64,000 nucleotides of DNA from the NCBI GenBank assembly GCA_028826165.1, contig JAPDFW010000070.1, forward strand, positions 22,501 to 86,500, given 5' to 3'. Source of the DNA: Anaeramoeba ignava (taxonomy: Eukaryota > Metamonada > Anaeramoebidae). The translations under genes were made by a program, and so were the position numbers. Positions 22,363-35,200 of the stretch are shown piece after piece; the first letter of the stretch is position 1; each line of letters begins with the position of its first letter. The notes under the pieces are model-generated. The model was given only the letters and a program-made list of their open reading frames with translations. It was not told where the DNA came from and made no database searches.

Positions 22363-25083
22363 TTAAAGTTCTTTTTTGTTTTGTTTTTTAGGTTTTTGAT
22401 CATCAACCCATTCAAAAGTTTGCCAAGGGAAATCATAAGTATCAGGAAGACCAACATGTTCAAAAATAAATGGACAAGTTGAAAATTTAAAAACTGGTTG
22501 ATCATCATAAGTAGGTGATGAAATTGCATAAACAGTCATATTCTGTGCTGATTCATAACTAACAATTTTTGAATCTAATCCTCCAAAGGCTTCTCTTCTT
22601 GATGTATTAAGTGGTTTAAGATCATATCTACTGCAAGGTGCATTGCCTGGATCATATAAACTTAATGGATCTGTTTTCCATTGATTATATCTCATAATTT
22701 TTTTCATATCTTCTAATGTTTGAATTTCACTTGAATTTCTTCTAAAAATTTTTGCTCTTGAACAATTTACATCTTTTATTAAATTAAATTAGATTAAAAT
22801 AAAATAGATTAAAATTGAAATTAAAATTAAATTAAAATTAAAATTAAATTAAAATTAAAATTAAAATTAAATTATTAAATTGAAATCAAAATTAAAATTA
22901 AATTAAAATTAAATATTTAAATTAAATTATTAAATTATTAAATTAAAATTAAAATTAAATTAAAATTAAATTAAATATTTAAATTAAATTAAAATTAAAT
23001 TAAAATTAAATTAAAATTAAATTAAATTAAAATTAAATATTTAAATTAAATATTGCTAAATACAAGACCAGAAATCTCCATATTCTTTAACCATTGCAGG
23101 ATAACCAGTAATATTAAAAATAATCTCAAAAGAAGGAATATTATAAGATGGAACATAAGTTTGATTAATTAAAGTATCAGTAATATCATCACTAACAATC
23201 ATTCCAGGAACTTGTTCAAGACACCAAAGTGTATTTTCTTTAGGTTTAGTTCCTGGTGTAAATTGTTTATAATCAAGAATAAGCCATTGATTATTATAAC
23301 TTCCTGAATTTTCTCTTGAAAATATTAAAGCCCAATCTGGTGCTGTATCAGCCATTGAATGTGCAATTCTAACTCTCATCCATTCTAAAATGCATTTTGG
23401 TTGAACTAAATCATATAAAGACATATTAAAAATATCAAATGTTGTTTCAAGTGCTGCTAATCCTGTATCAAGAATATAATGATCATCAAAACTAAATAAT
23501 AAACCAGGATATGAACTAAATGAAAGTTTGTGGCATTTAATAAATGGATCATTGAGATTGAATTCATAATGTTTAAATATTCTATTCATGCTTCCTAAAG
23601 TAAACCAAGCATCCTGAGCTACAAAAATATCAGAATAATTATCAGCTAATTTGATAAATCCTGTACAATGATCAAATCCAAAATGTCTCATCATAATTTC
23701 ATCTTCTGTCATTTCTTCAATTTTGGGTCGTGTTTCTGGTGATGCTGCTGTTGCGAGATCAAGTAAATCACCTGCTGAATTATACATAAAAAGATCTAAT
23801 TCTGTTAATTTTTCACCTGAATCATAGTATTTTTGATATCCTTCAACTAATCCTTCAAATTGATCTAAAATATATCCTGTTGCTTGCCAATATGGATCTT
23901 CTGCTGCATATTTTTTAATATTATTTTTTGTATAATTTAAATTATCTTCAAGAAATTTGTATAATGAAGGTGACCATATTTTATTAGGAGCATAATGATT
24001 TAACATCCAATCAAAAATCTTTTTTTAATTTTAATTTTAATTTTAATTTAATTTTTAATATTGATTTTAATTTTTAATTTTAATTTTAATATTGATTTTA
24101 ATTTTAATTTTAATTTTATTTTTAATTTTAATTATGATTTTAATTATGATTTTAAATTTTTAATTTTGATTTTAATTTTAATTTTAATTATAATTATAAT
24201 TATAATTTTAATTTTAATTTTAATTTTAATTTTAATTTTAATTTTAATTTTAATTTTAATTTTAATTTTAATTTTAATTTTAATTAATTTTAATTTTAAT
24301 TTTAATTTTAATTTTAATTTTTAATTTTAATTTTAATTTTAATTTTAATTTTAATTTTAATTTTGATTTTTAATTTTGATTTTAATTTTTGATTTTAATT
24401 TTGATTTTAATTTTAATTTTAATTTTAATTAATTTTAATATTAATTTTAATATTAATTTTAATTTTAATTTTAATTTTAATTTTAATTATTTTAAATTTA
24501 ATTTTAATTTTGATTTTAATTTTAATTTTGATTTTAATTTTAATTTTAATTTTAATTTTAATTTTAATTTTAATTTTAATTTTGATTTTAATATTAATTT
24601 TAATTTTAATTAATTTTAATTTTAATTTTAAAGAAAAATACATTATGTCGATGTTGGAAAATTCCTAATAAATTGAAAATAGAAAAATTTAATTAACAAA
24701 ATAAATATAAAATAAATATAAATTGAAAACTTACTTGAATGAGTTAAAGCACCTTCTAAATAACCAGCTGCATGCATTTGAACACTATCAGGATAAGATG
24801 GATTTGTATAAACATTTAATTGGCCCCATCCTTTTTAAATTTAAATTCAAAATTTTTAATTCGAAAATTAAAATTAAAATTAAAAAATAATAAAAAATAA
24901 AAAATAAAAAATACCAATTAAATCTAAAGAATCATTATAAGAACCCCAAGCTGCTCCATTAAAATCATAACTTCCTTTTATAAGAGAATATTGACCGTTT
25001 TGATAATAAACAGTTGCTTTTTGAGAATTTATAAATGAAAAGCAAAATAAAGTAAAAATGATAATTTGAATTAAATCTTTCAT
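22363..25083 (-). CDS. Phospholipase B-like protein, copy A
   Basis: A lysosomal/secreted Ntn-hydrolase-fold protein of the PLBD family. Exons 25083-24915, 24830-24735, 24664-24642, 24018-23064 and 22772-22363 join cleanly to 550 residues, the usual family length. A signal peptide (MKDLIQIIIFTLFCFSFINS) is followed by GWGQLNV and MHAAGYLEGALT. The expected nucleophile Cys is C214 in DHCTGFIK, and the hallmark NSGSYNNQW follows at ~333-341, then WSYVNCSRAKIFRRN across the last junction. Family members mature by cleavage just before that Cys. Several Asn-x-Ser/Thr sites are present. The last four residues, KKEL, resemble weak ER-retrieval signals. Intron 3 (24019-24641) and intron 4 (22773-23063) are AAAATT-type arrays. 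Copy B at 26920-29132 is almost identical. Confidence 0.93.
24019..24641 (-). repeat. (AATTTT)n intron of phospholipase B-like copy A
   Basis: A 623-nt intron of AATTTT hexamers with sporadic TGATTT units. In copy B the same intron (28513-28680) is only 168 nt, so this array has expanded or contracted since the duplication while the flanking exons stayed nearly identical. Confidence 0.85.
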
Positions 25084-25189
25084 TTTATTATTATTGTTTA
25101 TTAAAAAAAAATGAAAAAAAAAATGAAAAAAAAAAATGAAAAAAAAATTTTTTATTTAAAAAAAAAAGGAGAAAAAAAAATAAAAGGAG

Positions 25190-26868
25190 AAAAAATTGTT
25201 TTATTTTAAATTTAATAACAAATCAATTAAATTAAATCAATTAAATTAAATGTGGAATTTGGAATATATTCTTTTTATTTTAATAATAATTTTAAATTTA
25301 ATAACAAATCAATAATTAAATAAAATTAGATTAAATGTGGAATTTGGAATATATTCTTTTATTTTAATAATAATCTTAAATTTAATAACAAATCAATTAA
25401 ATTAAATCAATTAGATTAAATGTGGAATTTGGAATATATTCTTTTTATTTTAATAATAATTTTAAATTTAATAACAAATCAATTAAATAAAATTAAATTA
25501 AATATGGAATTTGGAATATATTCTTTTTATTTTAATAACAATCCTAAATTTAATAACAAATCAATTAAATCAAAATAAATTAAATTAAATGTGGAATTTG
25601 GAATATATTCTTTTTATTTTAATAATAATCTTTAATTTAATAACAAATCAATAATTAAATAAAATTAGATTAAATGTGGAATTTGGAATATATTCTTTTA
25701 TTTTAATAACAATTTTAAAATTTAATGATTAAATTAAATGGAATTTGGAATATATTCTTTTAATAATAATCTTAAATTTAATAACAAATCAATTTAAATG
25801 TGGAATTTGGAATTTTTATTTTAATAATAATCCTAAATTTAATAACTAATCAATTAAATCTAATCAATAATTAAATTAAATCAAAATAGATTAAATATGG
25901 AATTTGGAATATATTCTTTTTGTTTTAATAATAATTTTAAATTTAATAACAAATCAATTAAATAAAATCAAATAAATTAAATATGGAATTTGGAATATAT
26001 TCTTTTATTTTAATAATAATCTTCAATTTAATAACAAATCAATTAAATAAAATCAATTAAATTAAATGTGGAATTTGGAATATATTCTTTTATTTTAATA
26101 ATAATTTTCAATTTAATAACAAATCAATTAAATAAAATTAGATTAAATGTGGAATTTGGAATATATTCTTTTTATTTTAATAATAATCTTAAATTTAATA
26201 ACAAATCAATTAAATAAAATTAGATTAAATGTGGAATTTGGAATATATTCTTTTATTTTAATAATAATCTTAAATTTGATAACAAATCAATTAAATCTAA
26301 TCAATTAGATTAAATGTGGAATTTGGAATATATTCTTTTATTTTAATAATAATTTTCAATTTGATAACAAATCAATAATTAAATCAAAATAGATTAAATA
26401 TGGAATTTGGAATATATTCTTTTTATTTTAATAATAATCTTCAATTTAATAACAAATCAATAAATAAATCTAATCAAATAAATTAAATGTGGAATTTGGA
26501 ATATATTCTTTTTATTTTAATAATAATCTTAAATTTAATAACAAATCAATTAAATTAATAAAATTAAATTAAATGTGGAATTTGGAATATATTCTTTTAT
26601 TTTAATAATAATCTTCAATTTAATAACAAATCAATAAATAAATAAAATTAAATTAAATGTGGAATTTGGAATATATTCTTTTTATTTTAATAATAATCTT
26701 CAATTTAATAACAAATCAATAAATAAATCTAATCAATTAAATGTGGAATTTGGAATATATTCTTTTTATTTTAATAATAATTTTAAATTTAATAACAAAT
26801 CAATTAAATAAATCTAATCAAATAAATTAAAATAGATTAAATATGGAATATGGAATATTTTCAATTAA
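25190..26868. repeat. ~85-bp satellite array, about 20 copies
   Basis: A tandem array lying between the start of copy A and the stop of copy B. Each unit contains GGAATTTGGAATATATTC, a T-rich block, TTTTAATAATAAT and TTTAATAACAAATCAATTAA. Units are 60-100 bp, mostly 80-90, and vary by small indels near the AAATCAATTAAAT part. It is the only repeat in the window with a long unit. There is no open reading frame and no sign of terminal repeats of a transposon. Confidence 0.92.
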
Positions 26869-26919
26869 AGTTCTTTTTTGATTTGTTTTTTAGATTAAAT
26901 TTGTTTCTTTTTGTTTTTT

Positions 26920-29132
26920 TTAAAGTTCTTTTTTGTTTTGTTTTTTAGGTTTTTGATCATCAACCCATTCAAAAGTTTGCCAAGGAAAATCATAAGTATC
27001 AGGAAGACCAACATGTTCAAAAATAAATGGACAAGTTGAAAATTTAAAAACTGGTTGATCATCATAAGTAGGTGATGAAATTGCATAAACAGTCATATTC
27101 TGTGCTGATTCATAACTAACAATTTTTGAATCTAATCCTCCAAAACCTGCTTTCATTAAATGTCCAAAAGGTCGAAGATCAACTCTACTGCAAGGTGCAT
27201 TTGCTGGATCATATAAACTTAATGGATCTGTTTTCCATTGATTATATCTCATAATTTTTTTCATATCTTCTAATGTTTGAATTTCACTTGAATTTCTTCT
27301 AAAAATTTTTGCTCTTGAACAATTTACATCTTTTATTAAATTAAATTAGATTAAAATTGAAATTAAAATTAAATTAAAATTAAATTAAAATTAAAATTAA
27401 ATTAAATTAAATTATTAAATTATTAAATTAAATTAAAATTAAAATTAAATTAAATTAAAATTAAAATTAAATAAAATTAAAATTGAATTAAATAAAATTA
27501 AAATTAAATTAAATTATTAAATTATTAAATTAAATATTTAAATTAAATAATGCTAAATACAAGACCAAGAATTTCCAAAACGCTTAACCATTGCAGGATA
27601 ACCAGTAATATTGAAAATAATCTCAAAAGAAGGAATATTATAAGATGGAACATAAGTTTGATTAATTAAAGTATCAGTAATATCATCACTAACAATCATT
27701 CCAGGAACTTGTTCAAGACACCAAAGTGTATTTTCTTTAGGTTTAGTTCCTGGTGTAAATTGTTTATAATCAAGAATAAGCCATTGATTATTATAACTTC
27801 CTGAATTTTCTCGTGAAAATATTAAGACCCAATCTGGTGCTGTATCAGCCATTGAATGTGCAATTCTAACTCTCATCCATTCTAAAATACATTTTGGTTG
27901 AACTAAATCATATAAAGACATATTAAAAATATCAAATGTTGTTTCAAGTGCTGCTAATCCTGTATCAAGAATATAATGATCATCAAAACTAAATAATAAA
28001 CCAGGATATGAACTAAATGAAAGTTTGTGGCATTTAATAAATGGATCATTAAGATTGAATTCATAATGTTTAAATATTCTATTCATGCAACCATAAGTAA
28101 ACCAAGTATCCTGAGCTACAAAAATATCAGAATAATTATCAGCTAATTTGATAAATCCTGTACAATGATCAAATCCAAAATGTCTCATCATAATTTCATC
28201 TTCTGTCATTTCTTCAATTTTGGGTCGTGTTTCTGATAGTGCTGTTGCAAGATCAAGTAAATCACCTGCTGAATTATACATAAAAAGATCTAATTCTGTT
28301 AATTTTTCACCTGAATCATAGTATTTTTGATATCCTTCAACTAATCCTTCAAATTGATCTAAAATATATCCTGTTGCTTGCCAATATGGATCTTCTGCTG
28401 AATATTTTTTAATATTATCTTTTGTATAATTTAAATTATCTTCAAGAAATTTGTATAATGAAGGTGACCATATTTTATTAGGAGCATAATGATTTAACAT
28501 CCAATCATAAATCTTTTTTTAATTTTAATTTTAATTTTAATTTTAATTTTGATTTTAATTTTAATTTTAATTTTAATTTTAATTTTAATTTTAATTTTGA
28601 TTTTAATATTAATTTTAATTTTGATTTTAATATTAATTTTAATTTTAATTAATTTTAATTTTAATTTTAAAGAAAAATACATTATGTCGATGTTGGAAAA
28701 TTCCTAATAAATTGAAAATAGAAAAATTTAATTAACAAAATAAATATAAATTAAACATAAATTGAAAACTTACTTGAATGAGTTAAAGCACCTTCTAAAT
28801 AACCTGCTGCATGCATTTGAACACTATCAGGATAAGATGGATTTGTATAAACATTTAATTGGCCCCATCCTTTTTAAATTTAAATTCAAAATTTTTAAAT
28901 TCAAAATTTTTAAATTCGAAAATTAAAATTAAAAAAAAATAAAAAATAAAAAATAAAAAATACCAATTAAATCCAAAGAATCATTATAAGAACCCCAAGC
29001 TGCTCCATTAAAATCATAACTTCCTTTAATAAGAGAATATTGACCGTTTTGATAATAAACAGTTGCTTTTTGAGAATTTATAAATGAAAAGCAAAATAAA
29101 GTAAAAATAATAATTTGAATTAAATCTTTCAT
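26920..29132 (-). CDS. Phospholipase B-like protein, copy B
   Basis: A tandem paralogue of the gene at 22363-25083 with the same five exons (29132-28964, 28869-28774, 28703-28681, 28512-27561, 27329-26920) and 549 residues; one codon is absent near DLATAL. The signal peptide, C213 in DHCTGFIK, the NSGSYNNQW motif and the KKEL end are conserved, so it appears intact and functional. Differences from copy A are clustered: EYGDF against RFGNS before the fourth intron, AWFTLGS against TWFTYGC near residue 235, and a ~22-residue block near 457-478. Long stretches between these are identical, which suggests recent duplication with local conversion or selection. Its start faces the UBR4 start across 109 bp. 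Confidence 0.93.
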
Positions 29133-29241
29133 TTTATTATTATTGTTTATTAAAAAAAAAATGAAAAAAAAATGGAAAAAAATGAAAAAAAAATGAAAAA
29201 TTTAAAATCATTTTTTTTTCAATTTTTTTTTTTTTGATAAA
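29133..29241. promoter_or_regulatory. Bidirectional promoter between PLB copy B and UBR4-like
   Basis: Only 109 bp separate two divergent start codons. The left half reads AAAAAATGAAAA repeatedly (TTTTTCATTTT in the sense of copy B) and the right half ends in TCATTTTTTTTTCAATTTTT before the + start at 29242. Both genes thus have the T-rich/CAT leader, and the initiation signals must lie here. Confidence 0.6.
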
Positions 29242-32200
29242 ATGACTTATCAAATAAGGAAATTAATAAATTTTCTTTTTAATGAATCAGAAAAAATACG
29301 TTATTCAACAACAAAAGCATTAATTAATGAATTAATTTCACAAAAAAAAGCAAAAACAAAAACATTAGATTTGTTTGAAATTATTAAAGTGATTATTGAA
29401 AATTTACAAGAACATTTTAAAAAAGGAGAAAGAGAAAATAATCACACAGAATTTTTACCAGCTTTAAGAGTTTTATTTTATCTTATAATAACAGCACCAA
29501 TTTCTTTATGGAAAAAACAAGTTTCTGAAAAAAATGAGAACTTAAATGAAAATATAAATGAAAATATAAATGAAAATATAAATGAAAATATAAATGAAAA
29601 TTCAAATGAAAATATAAATGAAAATTCAAATGAAAATATAAATGAAAATATAAATGAAAATATAAATGAGAACATAAATGAAAATATAAATGAAAATATA
29701 AATGAAAATACAAATGAAAATATAAATGAAAATATAAATGAAAATTCAAATGAAAATTCAAATGAAAATTCAAATGAAAAACAAATTCCACTTCCTCAAT
29801 TTATCATCCAAAATTTATTTCAAATTATTCAATCCCAACAAATTATTCTTGATAATTCAAAACCTAATAATAATATCGAACTTCACTTACTTATTTTCAG
29901 ATTCATTTACAAAATTTTACAAATCAAAGAATTGGGCAAGATATTTGGAACTTATTTATATTCAGAAAATTGGATTGAAAAAATTCATAATATTCTTAGT
30001 TTGATTGACTCTTTATTAGAATCTGAAAATTTTGATTTTCAATCTTATGAAAAAAAAGAAACAAATAGTGGATTATTATCAATTAAAAGAACAAGAAAAG
30101 TGAATCTTATCCCATTTTTCGATAAAGAATTTGCAACTAAATATAATATTAACCACATTATTGATAATTATCATTTCCCAATGATAGAAACTTGCTTGAG
30201 GATTATATCATGTATTCAGCATATATATACAGAAAAAGAGAAGGAAAAAAAGGAATTTAATTTTGGAATGGAAAGTAAATATTAAAATTGATTTTGATTT
30301 TGATTTTGATTTTGATTTTGATTTTGATTTTGATTTAAATTTAAATTTAATTTTAATAATAGAATGGCAAAAAACTCTTTGTGGATTGCTTGAAAACGAA
30401 CAAACAAAACAAATTCACAACTTAATTCATAATATTCTCTTTAGAATGGTCAAAGGAGATCGATCGAAAATGCATTTCATTCTTGATGAATTTGGGATCA
30501 AAAAAGAACTAATGCAAATCAACGAACAAGAACAAAAATCGAACAAATTTGAGAAGGAAATCAGTTATGAAAAATACGAAAACATTGTGAGTAATCTGGT
30601 TAATTTACGAAACATTGCAAAAAATCGACCATATAATTGGATCAGATATTGTGTTGCAAATAAAGGAACATTTGAAAAAATTTATTGGTTAATGTTTGCG
30701 CTTCCAGTTAATAAGCATGAAACTGTTTGCCTGGATTTACTCACTTTATCTATTGGGGAATATGGAGAAGAGAAGAAGCAAATAGGAAAAGTTGTTGATT
30801 CTTCTTTTTTCTTTAGAAATGAAAAACAAGTTTTAAGACAATTGGTGATTGAAGGTTTGATTGAGAAAGAGGATTCTAAGGTTCGCAAGCAAATTGCAGA
30901 GATGATTCCGCACTTGTTTGGATTACTTGATAAATCACAAGTGGTTGAAGTGCGGAGATTTGTATGGAATCAGCTCCCAAACGCAGCAAAATATGGGAAG
31001 CAAAGTGAGCAATATATGGAATTAGTTGAGAATCTTGAAAAAGAATTGAATGACAATGAAGAGGCAACAGAGAGAAGTTATTTCATGCAAATATTAGCAA
31101 ATACACTGGGGAAGCAAAACAGGAAACTCAACAAACATACAAATTCACATATTTATCAATTTTTACAGAAAAATATCAAGTTTGAAGGATTTTATTTCGA
31201 GGAAGAGCCGTGCTTGATATGCAACACAATAGACACCCAGAGCACAAACTTAGACTTGAAGAAACTAGCCAAGGAGATCAAGTACACGGACTCAGCAATA
31301 TACATCAAATTGAAAAACACAATGCTTATTGAAAGCGTATTTTTTGATTGTTCGGAAATTTCAAAAACAAAACAAGTCAAGAAAATCGATTTCTATTACA
31401 ACAACAAGAATGTTACGCGGATCATCGATCTCAAGAACAAATGGCGGTTGTGGAAAAAAGTGCAGCCACTAAAGCTCGAGGCTTATCAGCAGCACGCAGT
31501 TGTTGAGTTTGCTGTCCCTATTATAGCAACAAATTTTTTGATAGAATTTTCCGATTTTTATCAACAATCTTTTGGATTATTTGAGAAGGTAGGAATTAAA
31601 TTAAACAAAATGAAATAAAAAATTAAAGAGGAATTTTTATATTGTGATTTTTGGAATCAATAGCAAACATGTCCGCGTTGTGGAGCGCAAGTGAGAGATC
31701 GTGCAGGGATTTGTAGCCAATGCGGAGAGAACGCCTTTCAATGCAGACAATGTAGAAATATCAACTATGAAAATCTCAACGCTTTTCTCTGCAATGAATG
31801 TGGATTCTGTCGACACTGCAAGTTTGTATTTGTAATCAAAGCAAAACCCACAATATCTTCTGAACCGCTTGAGAAGGATGAAGATGTGCATGCGGCACTG
31901 CAAACACTGGACTCGCTTTCGGAAACTTCTCTGCAGTTGTTCCGAGAAAACGAGAAACACAAGGCAACAATACTGGAGCTTATGTCCAAAATGCAATTTG
32001 GAATGGCGCCTAGAAACGAGGATCGAGAAAGTATTGTTAATCCAGATATGCATTTGATAGGAAAAACTTATGGGTTGCACAGCAAGCAAATCAGCGCAAA
32101 GATTGTTGAGAATGCACAGAAGATGTTGGCAACAGGCAGAGAGATTACAAGCTACATTGAAAAAGCAGAACAGGGAGAGTTCCAGAACGGGTTGGAAAAA

Positions 32201-35200
32201 GAAGAAGAAAAAAATGAGAATTTTGACAATTTGGATTTTAACAGTAAAAAAGCAAAAAAAAATGTTTGTTATGGATGTGCAGAAAACTTCGCGGCAATGC
32301 TGGTACACTTATTAAGCAATGCAATCCAAAGGGTCAAAACAGGAGATTTAGGTGATCGAGAAGAAAAGAATCTTTTGGACGAATTAGTGAGTACAAGCAT
32401 GAGAAGAGGAACAGCAGAACAACGAACAATGGCACGGCAAGCTATTGTTGAAATGGCTCGCAGAAGTCCAAGAGCACAAGAAACACTTGCTGCAGGACTC
32501 CGCAAGCGTTTTGAACTTGCACTTTCTCATGCAAAATCATCGGAATCTCAAACACTTCTTGGAGAGGATGTTGGTCTTCTTGAGGAAATCTCCACATCAA
32601 AAAACGGGAAAAAACCAGCGAAAATATGGATCAGATTCGCATTGCATCTTCTCGAGAAGATTGCTGGAGAAAGCCAGTATAACACGCCTGTTCTGAGCGA
32701 GATGCTTGTGCTTCCCTGTCTTCGAATTCTGGAAAAAAACAAAAGTGTCAAAATGACTTGGAAGGAATTCAATGCGCGAAGATACATGAACAAATGGATC
32801 GCGCTCACAAACAAAAAGCAACAAGAGAAATCTCAAGGATTGATAGTGAAAAAAATAGGTGATCCAGTGTCAGCATTTCTGCAAATCAAACTTGTGAAAA
32901 AAATGATTTTCAACAGATGGTCTCATTTAGTTAGACTTGAAACGGCAAAAATTTTGCGTCAAATTTCGACAATAAGCACTCAACTTTTGGACCGAACAAC
33001 AACAGTACTTGTGTGCGTATTGAGTAGTGCTCACAAAGCAGGTGATTGTTCGCGAGAGTTTTTCTCGCTGTTCCGAAGAATTGCCGCGCGAAAAGAAGCA
33101 AAGTATCGGCTTGTTTCTCAAGGATTTTTGAGTTTGGTGACAAAACTTATAATGGAAGAGATTTCGCGAATTTCTATGCTTGAGAAATCGCGGATCATGA
33201 GCAAAGTTTCTGAGGGATTGGTGCTAACAGCTTTGATTGATCTTCTTGAGGACTTTTTAGATGATCCACAAATCATAGATCAATTCAAACAAGAAAAGCA
33301 CATGGAAAGTGTGCTTCAAGGATTCTTAACATTAAGAGGACTTGTTCTTCAGAAATCCAAACTGACAAATTTAAGTGCGCGAAAGCTTTCTTTGATTTTC
33401 GAGAAACTAAGAACAAAAGATGAAAAAAATCAAGCGCTATTTATTGAGGCATGTGTGCGTGTTTTAGACAAGCACAGAACAGGAAGAGTGCCTCTTTTTA
33501 TTATGGAGCAAATTGCCGAAATTGCGTGTCCTGTTCCGCAAAAGCCTGTTTACAAACTCAAGCTTGTCAAAACTCCAACCCAAGAGGAATTTGTAAGAGG
33601 ATCCATGACTCACAATCCATATTCAACTGATGAAATTGGAATTTTAATGCGCGATGTTAAAAACAAGATTTGCACAGAACTTGAATTGTTTGGGCTTATT
33701 GACGACGATAACGGAATGGAGCTTCTTGTTAATGGGAAAATTATTCGTCTTCATTTACCAATTACTTCTGTTTTTGAGCAAGTTTGGCTTCCTTCAATCC
33801 AAAAAGATGATGCTGATATTGACATCTCAAGATCAGAATCTATCAACTCAGTCAATTCAATTGATGAGCCTTCGATTATAAATTCACTTTCAGGAGAAAT
33901 GACGCGTTTTGAAAATCTGTTGCAAACACAAGTTCAGGATATTCGCGCAATAAACACTCAATTTGAAATGAAATCCAAAAAATCTCAGCAAAAAGATATT
34001 CCGCCAATGGCTGTTGTATATCGTCTTCAAGGTCTTGATGGAGAGGCGACTGAGCCTGTTGTTGATTCTTTGCAAGATTCCACTGATGATTTTCAAGAAG
34101 ATTTTTCAAATCTTGATTTTCTTTATGATAATACAAGTGAAAATTTGGATTTATCGAAAAATGTTATTTATGAGTATCAAAAAAGGCATAAAATTCTCAC
34201 TGTGTTTGGCAACAGCGGCGGTATTTCCGCACTTCTTAAGATTATTCAGAATATTTCCCTCTCAAGAATTGACAAGGAACTTGTCTCTTCTGCTTTAAGA
34301 CTTCTTGTGCATGCTAGTCGAGTTAAGTCTAATCGGCAAATCATGATTCAATCACGAGCTCAAGATGTTGTTCTTGGAGGAATGGTCAAAGCTTTTAGGC
34401 AGAATGTTGAAGCTGAGATGCTACAGATGTTTCTTATTGTTGTAGAGAAGATTGTTACTGAAATTAATGCGCAAGTTAAGAATTCTGATCAACTTAAAGA
34501 AAATTTGAATGAAAATGAAAATCAACTTAAAGAAAATCAACTTAAAGAAAATTTGAATGAAAATTTGAATGAAAATCAAAATCAAAATGAAAATCAACTT
34601 AAAGAAAATTTGAATGAAAATCAAAATCAAAATCAAAATCAAAATCAAATTGAAGAAAATCAAATTAAAGAAAATCAAATTCAAATTCAAAATCAACTTA
34701 AAGAAAATCAAATTCAAATTCAAAATCAAATTGAAGAAAATCAAATTAAAGAAAATCAAATCCAGGACCAAATCCAAATGTTCCTCGATATGCTTATCCT
34801 TCCTGCAGTCTCTAGAAACAAACACTTAGCTCACGATATAGCACGAATACTTCCATTTCTTACATTAAATAAATCAAAAGCAATGGAATTTTTAATAAAG
34901 AAATTTCTTCCATGCATGGATTTCCAAACAATAGACGCAGCACAACATCCAGACTTCCAATGCACGATAATGATAGAATGTTTAAAAGATCTTTCACATG
35001 CAATCAGAAACGATGAAAGTGGAAAAAAACTAAAAAACACTGCTGTCGAAGTTGGAATAATCCAATTTGGCACAGATTATATTTTAAGAATATTCCCGCC
35101 TAATCTCGCATCAGATTCTAAAGAGTGGAAAGCAGGAACCACAAGTCGATGCGCACCTTATATCCTTGGCATCCTCGCAGGACTTGCACGCAATCATGAA

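Noticed and set aside
24061-24613. Open frames rich in Asn-Phe and Ile-Leu on both strands
   Set aside because: Translation of the (AATTTT)n intron of the phospholipase B-like gene; it is removed by GT-AG splicing that restores the family sequence.
25190-26868. CRISPR-like or transposon array
   Set aside because: Units are contiguous ~85-bp satellites without unique spacers, nearby cas genes, terminal inverted repeats or transposase; the genome is eukaryotic.
32269-33143. Minus-strand open frames opposite UBR4
   Set aside because: Shadows of the UBR4 exon, which is less AT-rich and so has fewer stops; they have no family similarity and no leader.
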